Shown piece after piece: positions 10,863 to 21,269 of a stretch of DNA of 64,000 nt (within the stretch, counting starts at the first letter, position 1; the number at the start of each line of letters is the position of its first letter). This DNA is from Cavia porcellus (lineage: Eukaryota; Chordata; Mammalia; Rodentia; Caviidae). Position numbers and translations under genes: made by a program. Under the pieces are notes generated by a model, which saw only the letters and a list, made by a program, of their open reading frames with translations, was not told where the DNA came from and searched no databases. The stretch covers positions 1 through 64,000 of the forward strand of contig NW_026947709.1 in assembly GCF_034190915.1 (NCBI RefSeq), given 5' to 3'.

Positions 10863-10999
10863 CCTGCACAAATTCCCCTCGGGGCCCCTCCGCACACGTT
10901 TGCCTGAGGGACCCCATGCGCATGGAAATAAACTTTCTTTTCCTCACCAAGAGCTGAGTCCTTGGGGTCTCTTCCCCTGCGGCGTTGGCCCTAACATCG

Positions 11000-11017
11000 T
11001 GGAGGCCCCAGCGAGAT
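11000..11017 (+). promoter_or_regulatory. Primer-binding site, closest to tRNA-Thr (provirus 2)
   Basis: TGGAGGCCCCAGCGAGAT starts three bases after the LTR. Its first ten bases fit the 3' end of mammalian tRNA-Thr, with about 14 of 18 matching as I recall that tRNA. The fit to tRNA-Pro, common in murine leukaemia viruses, is poorer (about 12 of 18). The primer assignment is tentative. Confidence 0.5.
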
Positions 11018-11224
11018 TAGCACGTCTCACGGGAGGTGACCCCAACGGCTCTACGGGTGAGTACGACTGGTCGCTTTTCATACCACCGGTGTTTACGCCC
11101 CGAGCCATACGGCTCCGATCTAGGGGCAATTTTTGTTATCTGTTTCGTACTCTGTTCCCTGGTGACTGGGGGACGCCCCACACGGTTTCCGTGGTTCACC
11201 GTCTGCGATAGGGTCTCCCTATCG

Positions 11225-11364
11225 ATCTGGGGGATTTCGATTCCCAATCTGTGGTCCGTCTGGGCCAATCTGGAGACACCCTTTGAGGTGACTCATCTGG
11301 GGGATTTCGATTCCCAGTCTGTGGTCCACCCGGGTCAATCTGGAGACACCCTGTAAGGTGTCTC
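11225..11364 (+). repeat. 70-bp tandem duplication in proviral leader (provirus 2)
   Basis: Two copies, at 11225-11294 and 11295-11364, each begin ATCTGGGGGATTTCGATTCC and contain AATCTGGAGACACCCT. They lie between the splice-donor-like site and gag, within the expected packaging region. Corresponding pairs lie at 23937-24076 and 48202-48341. Confidence 0.9.
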
Positions 11365-11380
11365 ATTTGGAGTGAAACTG

Positions 11381-11596
11381 ATGCGTATGCATGTGAATGA
11401 AGTGGCCGGCCTGATTGTTTTGTGTGTCGTGGTTGCTGTGTTAGGTTATTTGTTGTACCGCGCTTGCGTTAACCACCCTGTGACAATAGAACGTCATGGG
11501 ACAGTCGACCTCATCCCCATTGTCCCTCACCCTCGACCATTGGTCGGAGGTGCGGAAGAGGGCTCACGATCTCTCCTTGCAGGTCAAGAAGAGTAA
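11381..11596 (+). CDS. Small membrane-protein-like frame overlapping gag start (provirus 2)
   Basis: This is a 71-codon ATG frame in the leader that overlaps the first 33 gag codons in another frame. Residues about 10-29 form a strongly hydrophobic stretch ([16 protein letters not shown]), followed by R, C and a polar tail rich in P, E and G, as in a single-pass membrane protein. Its position is that of the glyco-Gag leader of murine leukaemia virus, but here it is not in frame with gag, and an in-frame stop lies at 11487-11489 just before the gag ATG. It could be a remnant of a glyco-Gag leader, an independent accessory frame, or chance. An upstream CTG at 11378 is in frame. Confidence 0.4.
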   Translation: MRMHVNEVAGLIVLCVVVAVLGYLLYRACVNHPVTIERHGTVDLIPIVPHPRPLVGGAEEGSRSLLAGQEE

Positions 11597-13130
11597 GTGG
11601 TAGGATTTCTGCTCGACTGAGTGGCCTGCTTTCTCTGTGGGGTGGCCACCAGAGGGGACTTTTCATCTGCCCCTCATTCTAGCAGTTAAGGACGTCATCT
11701 TCCGCCCCGGACAAAGGGGGCACCCTGATCAAGTCGCTTACATCCTGGTATGGCAGGACCTCAGGGAGGAACCCCCATTATGGGTAAAATCCTTTCTTCC
11801 CCCTTCTGACTCATCTGTACCAAAGCTTTTAGCTCTGAAAGGACCTCCCACTTCGGCTCCGGTCCTGCCCGAGTCTCAGCCTGATCTACCCTTACTCGAC
11901 TATGACCAGCCTCCTCCTTCCCAGCCGACTCAACCTCCTCCGTACGCACTCTCTCCTCCAGCCTCCTCGTCCGAATCGAGTGCTGCTTCTCCGTCAGCCC
12001 CCTCTTCACCTGAGCTAAATTCCTCTTCTCCTCCGGTACCCACGTCCCCTCTATATCCCCCACTCCCTGCGATGGCTTGCCCCGAGCCCACACCTCCGGG
12101 GCCCACGGGCCCAGCCCAGAACACTCGGAGCAAGCTACGGCCTGAGGATCCAGTCGTTGCCCTCCCTCTCCGTCCCTATGGGCCCATGATAGACGATGGG
12201 ACAGATGGAGGGCAGATGCCCGCTTTACAGTACTGGCCTTTTTCTACCTCAGATCTCTATAACTGGAAAAACAATAACCCTCCTTTTTCTGATGATCCTT
12301 CTAAGCTAACAGGTCTAATGGATTCTGTTATGTTCTCCCACCAACCCACATGGGATGACTGTCAACAGCTCCTAGGGGTCCTGTTCACCACCGAGGAAAG
12401 AGACCGCATCCTCCTGGAAGCCCGGAAAGCTGTTCCCGGAGAGGATGGCAGACCCACCCAGAGACCAGACCGGATCGATGACTTCTTCCCCTTAAAGCGC
12501 CCCAACTGGGACCCCAACTCACCTGCTGGTAGGCAGCATCTTTCTATCTATCGCCAGACTCAAATGGCAGGTCTCCGGGCGGCCGCAAGGCGCCCCACTA
12601 ATCTGGCCAAGGTAAGAGAAGTTACCCAAGGACCTACTGAGACTCCCTCAGTTTTTCTAGAACGCCTGATGGAAGCTTACTGGCGATATACACCTTTTAA
12701 CCCTGAGGAGGAAGGCCGAAAAGGCTCGATAGCTATGGCCTTTATAGGACAATCGGCCCCTGATATAAGACGTAAGCTCCAAAGGCTAGATGGTCTCCAA
12801 GACCTGACTCTGAGGGATCTTGTTAAGGAAGCTGAAAAGGTCTACTATAAGCGGGAGACAGAGGAAGAGAAAGAGTTAGCTAGGGACAAAAGACGAAACA
12901 AGGAATTAACTAAGATGTTGGCCACAGTTATTCAGGGAAAACCTGAGCCAGGAAAGGGAAAGCCCACTCGCCCTCCATTAGACCCTGATCAATGTGCATA
13001 TTGTAAGGAAAAAGGACACCTGATCAAAGACTGTGAAAAGTTAAAAAAGAAACGGGCCAAAGAAGAACGAGAAAGACAGTCCTCACAGCGATCCTGAGCC
13101 CCCATGCTCGCCCTAGATGAAGAAGACTAG
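11496..13130 (+). pseudogene. gag: gag polyprotein with two nonsense codons (provirus 2)
   Basis: This frame encodes the structural polyprotein: matrix, a proline-rich middle, capsid and nucleocapsid. The start is ATG 11496, whose first codons (MGQS) are a myristoylation-type start typical of gammaretroviral matrix. Codon 36 is TAG (11601-11603); provirus 4 has CAG there. Beyond it the frame is open until TGA 13095-13097 (codon 534), and the expected terminal TAG is at 13128-13130. A PPPY late-budding motif lies at 147-150, the capsid major homology region at about 378-395, a charged helix follows, and the CCHC zinc knuckle is C500, C503, H508, C513. No intact Gag can be made without suppressing the codon 36 stop. 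The long frame after it has no good ATG at its start and would begin with GTG at 11637. Confidence 0.92.
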
Positions 13131-13163
13131 GGACTTCGGGGCTCGGATCCCCTCCCCGAGCTC
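13128..13163 (+). promoter_or_regulatory. gag-pol readthrough stop with downstream stem (provirus 2)
   Basis: TAG 13128-13130 is followed by G, an 8-base spacer and an 8-bp stem (13139-13146 paired with 13156-13163, one G-U pair) with a 9-base loop. Spacer and stem position match the readthrough pseudoknot of gammaretroviruses. The second pseudoknot stem was not worked out. Confidence 0.65.
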
Positions 13164-16100
13164 AGGGTAATGTTTAAAGTGGAGGGGACTCCCGTGGAAT
13201 TCGAGGTCGATACGGGAGCTGTTTATTCGGCCTTACAAGCCCCCTTAGGGGCCCTTTCAACTAAGAAATCATTAGTTCAAGGGGCTAACGGGAGCAAATA
13301 TCGCTCGTGGACCACTGAGCGCACAGTTGACTTAGGCAAGGGAAAAGTAAAACACTCCTTTCTGGTTATTCCCGAATGTCCTGCTCCCCTCTTGGGACGG
13401 GACTTATTAACCAAACTGGGGGCAAAGATTTCCTTTGAGCCCCAAGGACCTCAAGTAACATTCCGTAACCCAAAGGTTGGGCAACCTATGGTTACGGTGT
13501 TATCTCTAAAACTGGAAGATGAATATAGGCTCTACGACCACCAGGATCCCCAGCCTATCGCCCCAGCCTGGCTGACTGATTTTAAAGAATCCTGGGCCGA
13601 GACGGCTGGACTCGGGCTGGCAAGCCAGCAACCGCCTGTAGTGGTTACTTTAAAAACCACTGCCTCCCCTATTCGGGTCAAGCAATATCCCATTAATAGA
13701 GAAGCTCACCTAGGGATTAAGGTGCACATACAGAGACTTTTAGACCAAGGGGTATTAACTCCTTGTCGGTCTGCATGGAATACTCCGTTACTCCCGGTCA
13801 AAAAGCCCGGGACGAATGACTACAGACCGGTACAGGACCTAAGGGAGGTCAATAGCAGGGTAGAAGACATTCACCCCACCGTACCCAATCCCTATAATCT
13901 CCTCAGTGGGTTAAATCCCTCAAGGACTTGGTATACTGTTCTGGATTTAAAGGATGCCTTTTTCTGTTTGCCTTTACACAAAGATAGCCAGCCCTTATTT
14001 GCATTTGAATGGACGGACCCTGAGACTGGGTCCGCCGGACAACTAACCTGGACGCGCCTCCCACAGGGCTTCAAAAACAGCCCAACCATCTTTGATGAAG
14101 CCCTACATAAGGATTTAGCCCCCTTTCGGGCTCAACACCCAAGCCTCACCCTTCTTCAATATGTAGATGACTTGCTGCTGGCTGCGGACTCTGAGGGTGA
14201 CTGCACAAGCGGAACTCAGGACCTTTTACGTGAGTTGGCTATCCTGGGGTATAGGGCATCAGCAAAAAAGGCTCAAATTTGTAAGCGAGAGGTAATTTTT
14301 CTGGGCTACTCCTTAAAATGGGGACAAAGGTGGCTCACTGAGGCCAGAAAACAGACTGTGGTCCAGATTCCCCCTCCAAAGAGTCAAAAACAATTACGAG
14401 AGTTCCTGGGCACTGCGGGGTTCTGCCGGTTACGGATCCCCGGATTCGCAACTTTGGCAGCTCCCCTATATCCGTTACTGAAGGGGGGATCTCCCTTTAT
14501 CTGGAAAAAAGATCACCAGCAGGCCTTTGATGCCATCAAGCGGGCTCTCCTGTCCGCTCCGGCCCTGGCTCTTCCTAATGTGGATAAGCCCTTTACTCTC
14601 TTCATGGAAGAAAAAAAAGGAATAGCGAGAGGAGTGCTGACCCAGGCCTTTGGGCCATGGAGGCGTCCGGTGGCTTACCTCTCAAAAAGACTGGACACTG
14701 TGGCAAGCGGGTGGCCACCCTGCCTAAAGGCCATCGCAGCAGCTGCCTTGCTCATTAAAGACGCTGACAAATTGACTTTGGGACAGAAAATAACAATCAT
14801 TGCCCCGCACACGCTAGAAAGCATCATCCGCCAGCCTCCAGATAGGTGGCTCTCAAATGCCAGAGTTACTCGTTATCAGAGCCTCTTGCTCAACAAGGAC
14901 AAGATAACTTTTGGACCCCCGGTGACTCTCAACCCGGCGACCCTGCTGCCGGAAGAAGCTTCGGAACCCGTCCTCCATACCTGCCAGGACGTCTTGGCAG
15001 AAGAGGCCGGAGTACGACCGGACTTATTGGATTGCCCCCTACCCAATGCAGAGGTGACCTACTTCACTGACGGGAGTAGCTTTTTGATTCAAGGTAAGCG
15101 GTATGCGGGGGCGGCTGTGACTGATTATTCCAATGTTATATGGACAGCCAGACTAGAGGACGGGTCCTCGGCCCAAAAGGCCGAACTGATTGCTTTGACT
15201 AAGGCTCTGGAGCTCGCTAAAGGAAAGCGAGCGAACATTTACACGGATAGCCGATATGCTTTTGCAACGGCCCACATCCACGGGGCCATATACCGCCAGC
15301 GGGGGCTTCTGACCTCCGCAGGAAAAGAAATAAAACACAAACAGGAAATCCTCCAGTTGCTCGCTGCAGTTATGTTGCCCCAGAAGGTGGCGATAATACA
15401 CTGTAACAGCCACCAGAAAGGGACTGATCCCGTCACAAGGGGAAACAACCTGGCCGATCAGGCAGCAAAATCTGCAGCCATGGGAGACTCACAGATGTTG
15501 GTGACTGATGTCAAAGATTCTCCTCAAAAGGAGAAAGCTCAGATTAACCAAACCCCTGAAACACCTGATTTGACTGCTTACATACAACAGGCCCACCGGC
15601 TCACTCATTTGGGAGCTAAAAAGCTAAGCCTACTGGCCCAACGCCAAGACTTCCCAGGGGCATCCCCCACTGCCATACGTCAGGTCGCCAATCGGGTGGT
15701 GGCTAATTGTGAGGCATGTCAATTGACCAATGCCTACCCTGCCAAGCTGGCCCCTGGCAAAAGGCTACGCGGCACCAGACCTGGACAATACTGGGAAGTG
15801 GACTTTACAGAAGTTAAGCCTGCCCGATGCGGACTAAAATATCTGCTAGTTTTTGTAGACACCTTTTCTGGATGGACTGAGGCTTTTCCTACCAAAAAGG
15901 AAACCGCTGCCGTGGTAACTAAAAAATTGATGGAAGAAATATTTCCCCGGTTCGGATTGCCAAAGGTAATAGGGTCTGATAATGGACCGGCGTTTGTGGC
16001 TAAGGTAAGTCAGGGACTGGCCAACATATTGGGGATTGATTGGAAATTACATTGTGCTTATAGACCCCAAAGTTCAGGACAGGTAGAGAGAATGAATAGA

Positions 16101-16643
16101 ACTATTAAGGAGACCCTCACTAAATTGGCTCATGAGACTGGCTTAAAAGATTGGACGATGCTCCTGCCGTATGCCCTTTTTCGCGCGCGAAACACCCCGT
16201 CTACCAAACCCCCTAACCTTACTCCCTTCGAAATCCTTTTTGGCACCCCACCCCCCATTCGAGATCTCACTCCCTTAACTGAGCATGCTGCCTTGTTGCC
16301 AACCTCCCTGTCTGACAGGCTCATCGCCCTTGACAACCTGCAGAGGGACGTGTGGACGCAGCTAGCCTCGGCCTATGCTCCCAGTGAGTTCCCCGCGCCA
16401 CATCCGTACCAGGTGGGAGACTTTGTGTTCGTCCGGCGCCACCAACAAGAGACTCTACAGCCTCGCTGGAAAGGACCGTACCAGGTCCTATTGACTACTC
16501 CTACAGCGGTAAAGGTTGACGGAGTCGCCTCTTGGATCCACGCGTCACACCTAAAGCCTGCCTCGGCACCAGTGGACGGCTCCTGGGAACTCAAACGGTC
16601 TGATAACCCCCTGAAGCTAAAGTTGCGCCGAAGGACCCCCTGA
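13131..16643 (+). CDS. pol: pol polyprotein (provirus 2)
   Basis: Gag-Pol is continued by readthrough of the TAG at 13128. The domains and catalytic residues are those described for provirus 1: protease DTGA, RT YVDD, RNase H, and integrase HHCC with D,D-35-E plus a GPY domain. The frame is open for 1,157 codons from the Met at 13170. The encoded protein is the same as in provirus 1; one silent C-to-T change is seen near 15753. Normal expression would require passing the codon 36 TAG and codon 534 TGA of gag as well as the regular TAG. Confidence 0.93.
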   Translation, partial: GLRGSDPLPELRVMFKVEGTPVEFEVDTGAVYSALQAPLGALSTKKSLVQGANGSKYRSWTTERTVDLGKGKVKHSFLVIPECPAPLLGRDLLTKLGAKISFEPQGPQVTFRNPKVGQPMVTVLSLKLEDEYRLYDHQDPQPIAPAWLTDFKESWAETAGLGLASQQPPVVVTLKTTASPIRVKQYPINREAHLGIKVHIQRLLDQGVLTPCRSAWNTPLLPVKKPGTNDYRPVQDLREVNSRVEDIHPTVPNPYNLLSGLNPSRTWYTVLDLKDAFFCLPLHKDSQPLFAFEWTDPETGSAGQLTWTRLPQGFKNSPTIFDEALHKDLAPFRAQHPSLTLLQYVDDLLLAADSEGDCTSGTQDLLRELAILGYRASAKKAQICKREVIFLGYSLKWGQRWLTEARKQTVVQIPPPKSQKQLREFLGTAGFCRLRIPGFATLAAPLYPLLKGGSPFIWKKDHQQAFDAIKRALLSAPALALPNVDKPFTLFMEEKKGIARGVLTQAFGPWRRPVAYLSKRLDTVASGWPPCLKAIAAAALLIKDADKLTLGQKITIIAPHTLESIIRQPPDRWLSNARVTRYQSLLLNKDKITFGPPVTLNPATLLPEEASEPVLHTCQDVLAEEAGVRPDLLDCPLPNAEVTYFTDGSSFLIQGKRYAGAAVTDYSNVIWTARLEDGSSAQKAELIALTKALELAKGKRANIYTDSRYAFATAHIHGAIYRQRGLLTSAGKEIKHKQEILQLLAAVMLPQKVAIIHCNSHQKGTDPVTRGNNLADQAAKSAAMGDSQMLVTDVKDSPQKEKAQINQTPETPDLTAYIQQAHRLTHLGAKKLSLLAQRQDFPGASPTAIRQVANRVVANCEACQLTNAYPAKLAPGKRLRGTRPGQYWEVDFTEVKPARCGLKYLLVFVDTFSGWTEAFPTKKETAAVVTKKLMEEIFPRFGLPKVIGSDNGPAFVAKVSQGLANILGIDWKLHCAYRPQSSGQVERMNRTIKETLTKLAHETGLKDWTMLLPYALFRARNTPSTKPPNLTPFEILFGTPPPIRDLTPLTEHAALLPTSLSDRLIALDNLQRDVWTQLASAYAPSEFPAPHPYQVGDFVFVRRHQQETLQPRWKGPYQVLLTTPTAVKVDGVASWIHASHLKPASAPVDGSWELKRSDNPLKLKLRRRTP

Positions 16644-16665
16644 GATTATTCAGAGTACTACCCTT

Positions 16666-18435
16666 ATGTGTCCCTCTAAGATGACCCGTATGGGACCCCA
16701 GACTTTAACCCTCCGGGCTCTAATGGGATTACTTATATTAATAATCCCCACTGTAGCTAGCCCCCATCGCCCCTGGAAATGGTCGTTAATACGATGGGGG
16801 GACTCACGTGTGGGTAGCACCTGGGAAGGATCAGGAAGTCCATGGTTTGCGCCCACACCCTGTTGGTTCTTTCCAGGGCTCCAATGTCCCAAACAAAGTC
16901 ATTTTTATCTTTGTCCCGCACCAACCGGGAGTAGATCATATTGTAATTCCCCAGGAGAATATTTTTGTGCTTATTGGGGCTGTGAAACCGCTGCAACAGG
17001 GTGGCAACCCGCCTTCCCCGATAAACACCTTAAAATGACATGGGGGCCGCCGGGATGCAGCCTAGATAACTACCCACCGGCTGGTCAGAGATCCTGTCAG
17101 GTTCTAAATATCACTGTCACCACTCCTGAGGACCCAGGTTGGCTGACAGGACGCACCTGGGGACTTCGAGTCTATGAGCCAGGTAAAGACAGGGGAAGCC
17201 TTATTCTCATAAAAAAGGTTCCCCTGCAGGCCCCATTTGTGCCCATAGGCCCAAACTTTACTCTAAAGCCAAAATATAATCAGCCTACTATAGATCCTGT
17301 TACTACTGTTCAAACAACCATAGTAAGTCCCTCAGCCATAACAGTTTCTCAAGCTCCGCTACTCCAGACAGATCACGTACCTGTCCCTCAATATTCACAT
17401 TCTAACCTACTCAGTTTGATTAAAGGAGCATACATGGCTTTAAATCATACCCGACCTGATCTCCCCCAATCCTGTTGGCTATGTCTAAGTCCTAATCCCC
17501 CGTATTATGAGGGAACCGCTCTAAATGACTCTTATACACTAACCCCCAACCCCGGCCAATGCGATTGGAATCAAGTATACCACACTCTCCCCCTTCCTGG
17601 CCTCGCTGGTCAAGGAACTTGTATAGGAGCAGTTGATAACTGGCCAACAAGCTTGCGACATCTTTGCCTCACACACACTAATTCCTTTCCCAAAGATCAG
17701 TACCTCGTCCCTCCTACTGGAGCCTTTTGGCTATGTACCAATGGGCTCACCCCTTGTGTCTCCACTAACGTCCTCCTTGCAGACAGCAGCTCCTGCATCC
17801 TTATAGACCTTATGCCACGCATTAAATATCTCCCCCCTAACACGCTCCCCCTCATGGGAGGTCGATATAAACGAGAACCTGTCTCCCTGACCCTAGCAGT
17901 CCTATTGGGGATAGGTGTGGCGGGGGGGATAGGAACTGGCACAGCAGCCCTCATTACTGGGCATCAGTCTCGCCAACAGCTTCTTGCAGTAGTAAACCAA
18001 GATTTACAGGCCTTAGAAACTTCTATAACTGCGTTACAACAATCCCTCTCGTCTCTATCTGAAGTAGTGTTACAGAACAGAAGAGGCTTAGATCTTCTAT
18101 TTTTAAAAGAAGGCGGTCTCTGCGCTGCACTTAGAGAAGAATGTTGTTTCTACACTGATCATACTGGGATTGTAAAAGACGCAATGGAAAAGCTGAGAGA
18201 GAGAATCAAATCTCGAGAGCCCCCTTCAAGTGAAGCCAAAATGTTTTCCTTCTGGGAATCAATCCTGCCCTATGTTCTCCCTTTACTGGGACCCCTGGCC
18301 GGATTCATTATAGTCATGGCTATAGCCCCTTGCCTCATTAACCGAGTAACCCAATTTGTGAGGGCTCAGATCTCTCAGGTAAAAGTTATGGTGCTACGTC
18401 AACAATATGACCCCTTACCTATACAGGACCTTTAG
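16666..18435 (+). CDS. env: env glycoprotein precursor, open frame (provirus 2)
   Basis: This 589-codon envelope precursor appears identical to provirus 1 env, with CWLC in SU, a furin-type site, fusion peptide, C-X6-CC and one membrane anchor. It lies 22 bases after pol and 36 bases before the 3' LTR. It would be expressed by splicing from the leader donor near 11057. The acceptor was not identified with confidence. Confidence 0.93.
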   Translation: MCPSKMTRMGPQTLTLRALMGLLILIIPTVASPHRPWKWSLIRWGDSRVGSTWEGSGSPWFAPTPCWFFPGLQCPKQSHFYLCPAPTGSRSYCNSPGEYFCAYWGCETAATGWQPAFPDKHLKMTWGPPGCSLDNYPPAGQRSCQVLNITVTTPEDPGWLTGRTWGLRVYEPGKDRGSLILIKKVPLQAPFVPIGPNFTLKPKYNQPTIDPVTTVQTTIVSPSAITVSQAPLLQTDHVPVPQYSHSNLLSLIKGAYMALNHTRPDLPQSCWLCLSPNPPYYEGTALNDSYTLTPNPGQCDWNQVYHTLPLPGLAGQGTCIGAVDNWPTSLRHLCLTHTNSFPKDQYLVPPTGAFWLCTNGLTPCVSTNVLLADSSSCILIDLMPRIKYLPPNTLPLMGGRYKREPVSLTLAVLLGIGVAGGIGTGTAALITGHQSRQQLLAVVNQDLQALETSITALQQSLSSLSEVVLQNRRGLDLLFLKEGGLCAALREECCFYTDHTGIVKDAMEKLRERIKSREPPSSEAKMFSFWESILPYVLPLLGPLAGFIIVMAIAPCLINRVTQFVRAQISQVKVMVLRQQYDPLPIQDL

Positions 18436-18459
18436 GATTAAAAGTCATTGGAAAAAAAT

Positions 18460-18471
18460 AAAAGGGGGGAA
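18460..18471 (+). promoter_or_regulatory. Polypurine tract (provirus 2)
   Basis: AAAAGGGGGGAA lies directly before the 3' LTR. Confidence 0.85.
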
Positions 18472-19162
18472 TGTGAGAGTCGACCCCCCTGCTACAACCC
18501 CCTCCCCAGAGCGGGGAATGAAAGGGTTAACTCCCTAACTCCCCAGAGCGGGGGAATGAAAGGGTTAACTCCCTAACTCCCCAGAGCGGGGGAATGAAAG
18601 GGTTAACTCCCTAACTCCCCAGAGCGGGGGAATGAAAGGGCTAACTCCCTAACTCCCCAGAGCGGGGGGAATGAAAGGGCTAACTCCCTAACTCCCCAGA
18701 GCTATCAGAACAGAGCAGTAAAGAATGCTTCACTCCCTAAACCTTTCCCAGGAGATAATCAGAGCAGGGCCAAAGGGAATGTCTCTGCTAGTCATTAACC
18801 ACTAGATGTTCTGTTCTCTGTAAAGATAGAGATAAGCAAAAGAATGTACTGTATAAACAGGACCAGGGGGCACCTGGCACTCTAAGGTCAACCCAAGACC
18901 CTCGGTCTCCATGGTTACTCAGCCCCAGACCCTCAAATCAGCATTAGCCAGGTCCTGCGCCGCTCAAAATTAACCAATGCGATTTGCTTCTGTAAACTTG
19001 CTTGCCTCCTGCGTGTACCTTTAAAAACCCTGCACAAATTCCCCTCGGGGCCCCTCCGCACACGTTTGCCTGAGGGACCCCATGCGCATGGAAATAAACT
19101 TTCTTTTCCTCACCAAGAGCTGAGTCCTTGGGGTCTCTTCCCCTGCGGCGTTGGCCCTAACA
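18472..19162 (+). mobile_element. 3' LTR, 691 bp (provirus 2)
   Basis: It matches the 5' LTR of the same provirus except in the third and fifth U3 repeats. It ends CTAACA and is followed by ATTT of the satellite. Confidence 0.95.
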
Positions 19163-19902
19163 ATTTTTTTCAGTATTTTGTGTTCCACCAGATTTATTTG
19201 AAGATCTCCTGTCCTGCATCCACTGCCCAATGGAGAAGGCCACACATAGGACAACCCACATGAGAACTTCACTTCTACAGCCTGATTATATCATCATGAG
19301 AATATAATTTTCCTTTCATCATCAAAGATTTTTACATCAGATTAACCAGCTCTCTTGATTGCCCATGTTTTTCCCTGGTTTTTGTACCTTGAAAGGGGTG
19401 TGCACTCTTCCCAGCCTTGATCTCCATCTTCCCCCATATTTCCAAACATATTCATCTGGGAAACATGTAAAGATCTTATTCGGGGCTTGTTTCATTGTTT
19501 TCAAATATCTGCCCTTGAAATTCAACTTCCACCACTGTCTCTCATATCCAAAGCTATGTGCTTGCAGAGGATTTCTGCTGAGAAATTTTACAGAAAGCTC
19601 TTATACTGCAGGTGAATGATGCCAGCAAGTCTTGACTGAATAGCTTAGGGAACAGGACTCAGCCAAATGACTGACATGACAAGGGAAAAGCGTATGCTCA
19701 AGGATAGGACATGGCAGAGGTCATCTGCCAGGCCCTGGCATATTTAATATCCCATTGAAAGTACATCAATGTGTAGATTGGCAAGCATTTCCATCCACAA
19801 ATTCTGAGCAGTGAAGCCTTCGGAGAGAATATTGTGGCATACCAGGCCAAGAATATTCATCCTATTTAAATCTTGCCCTACAAGGTCCTCTGTGCCACTG
19901 AG

Positions 19903-19916
19903 GTCTCCATGGCAAC
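19903..19916 (+). promoter_or_regulatory. X-box-like motif upstream of the duplication (M2)
   Basis: GTCTCCATGGCAAC has a perfect right half (GGCAAC) and an imperfect left half of the RFX-factor X-box. The same site is at 7191-7204 in M1. Confidence 0.35.
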
Positions 19917-20009
19917 GCCCAGCATTGTGACTCAGGTCTCCTACTGCACACTTGTATCCTAGAGCGTAAAGTCCAGCTCACAATGGTGCTCAGCCAATCA
20001 CAGCCCATT

Positions 20010-20028
20010 GTGGTTGCCTGGCAACCAC
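20010..20028. promoter_or_regulatory. RFX X-box palindrome (M2, first duplication copy)
   Basis: GTGGTTGCCTGGCAACCAC is a perfect inverted repeat around a central T and fits the RFX X-box consensus. A CCAAT motif and a SOX-like CCATTGTG lie within the 20 bases before it. In M1 the left half is damaged by one base. Confidence 0.45.
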
Positions 20029-20331
20029 AAGCTTGTGGATTTCTGTGAACTGTTTCAGCCCAACTCTGCAGCTTTCCACCTCATACAACCACAGCCATTC
20101 CAGTCATGCAGTATTTGATTAGCCTCTCTATGTTGCCTCAGAATTTTTTTTTACAGTTGTAGTGATCAAGAAAATTTGACATATTTTGAGAAGTGGAGGG
20201 AAGTCATTGGAAAACCTTTTGGTATGTCTGAGGTCTATCGGTTCCAAACTTGACTATCCCAGTCTTTTAAATTTTCAAACCTAGAGCCTAAAATCCACCT
20301 CACAGGGATGTTCAGCCAATTTCAGCCCAGT

Positions 20332-20350
20332 GTGGTTGCCTGGCAACCAC
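20332..20350. promoter_or_regulatory. RFX X-box palindrome (M2, second duplication copy)
   Basis: The same 19-base palindrome recurs 322 bases later, again just after a CCAAT motif. The M1 counterpart is 7620-7638. Confidence 0.45.
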
Positions 20351-21128
20351 AAGCCTGTGGATTTCTGTGAAGAGTTTCAGCCCAACTCTGCAGCTTTCCA
20401 GCTCATACAACCACAGCCATTCCAATCATGCAGTATTTGATTCACCTCTCTAAGTTGCCTCAGAATTTTCTTTGAACTTGTGGTGATCAAGCAAATTTGA
20501 CATATTTTGACAAGTGGAGGGAAGTAATTGGCTCTGTCTTTAGCTCTGTTTGTGGTATATGGTGTCCAAAGCTGACTAGCCCAGTCTATTCAGTTATGAA
20601 ACGTAGAAAGCCAAATGTTTCAAGGGAGGAAAGAAAATACCACAATGATTTGGGTTCTGCCAAGTTTCTGGTGGCTTGGGAAGCAAACCTGCAAACCATA
20701 CATGCAGTCTCTGCTGGATTACTGCCACCATGGTAGTATCAGTTAGCACTAAAAGCCAGCAACCAGAAGATGAGACCCAAAATGAAAGTGAATCCTTGCA
20801 GTGCATGAATATTTGGAGTGCCTGCTTCAACTATCCAGCTTCCTCGGGGTTCACTTGTCTGCAATCGCTATTTCAAGGAGGTCTGCAGCCATTCCAGCAT
20901 AACCCTGAACACTAAACATGAGGTACTAGCTCAATACCTTATCACCAGCAGGTTTTCCCAGAATTCAACTGTAACATGGTGAAAGGGAAACCCTTAGAAA
21001 AGGGATGCAAATGCCCCTTTCACCAGAAATCCCAGGTATTTTCTCATGGCATGGAATATTTAGACTCCACAACTCATGTAGTGAACCCAGGGACCTAGAC
21101 CAAGTGTGTCTAGTTTAATGTTGTCCTC

Positions 21129-21269
21129 TTTTTGGAAACAGCATCTTATGTACTTGTTGAAAGAGGCCTTGAGATCAATTCGTAGCCCAAGATGGACTGG
21201 AACTCCCAAGGATCCATCCAGCTCAGCCCCCAGATTGCTGGGATTATAGGCATGAGGGACCATGCCAAG
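21129..21269 (-). mobile_element. Antisense B1-like SINE (M2)
   Basis: The sequence and position within the monomer are the same as in M1. Confidence 0.6.

Larger units (their letters stand above)
10305..10996 (+). mobile_element. 5' LTR, 692 bp (provirus 2)
   Basis: It begins TGTGAG and ends CTAACA. U3 carries five 38-bp direct repeats; the third reads CGGGGGGATG and the fifth has a longer G run, variants shared only with the 5' LTR of provirus 3. U3 ends with CCAAT and a TATA-like box, and R has AATAAA at 10927-10932. Confidence 0.95.
10997..11495 (+). other. Proviral leader: primer-binding site, splice donor, packaging region (provirus 2)
   Basis: This is the untranslated leader between the 5' LTR and the gag ATG. 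It starts with TCG and then the primer-binding site at 11000-11017. A strong splice-donor match (GGGTGAGTACG) has its GT at 11057 and could produce the env RNA. A 70-base direct duplication lies at 11225-11364. The rest is GC-rich and probably structured, as expected for an RNA packaging region. A small open frame starts at 11381 and overlaps into gag. Confidence 0.75.
10305..19162 (+). mobile_element. Provirus 2, complete endogenous gammaretrovirus, 8,858 bp
   Basis: This is a full-length class I ERV with both LTRs. The left flank ends in ATTT and the right flank begins ATTT, the 4-base target duplication expected for this virus group. The internal order is primer-binding site, leader, gag, pol, env and polypurine tract. 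By eye its two LTRs differ by one substitution and one G-run length change, both in the U3 repeats, so it is a young insertion. Gag has two nonsense codons; pol and env are open. Confidence 0.96.

Noticed and set aside
11036..11356. Open frames over the leader and LTR R/U5 region (such as 10900-11211 and 11036-11356)
   Set aside because: They run through the primer-binding site and noncoding leader repeats. Their length comes from GC-rich, stop-poor sequence; no domain was seen.
11637..13097. Treating the 486-codon frame from 11637 as a complete gag gene
   Set aside because: It starts with GTG in the middle of matrix. The true gag ATG is at 11496, in the same frame, with a TAG between them.
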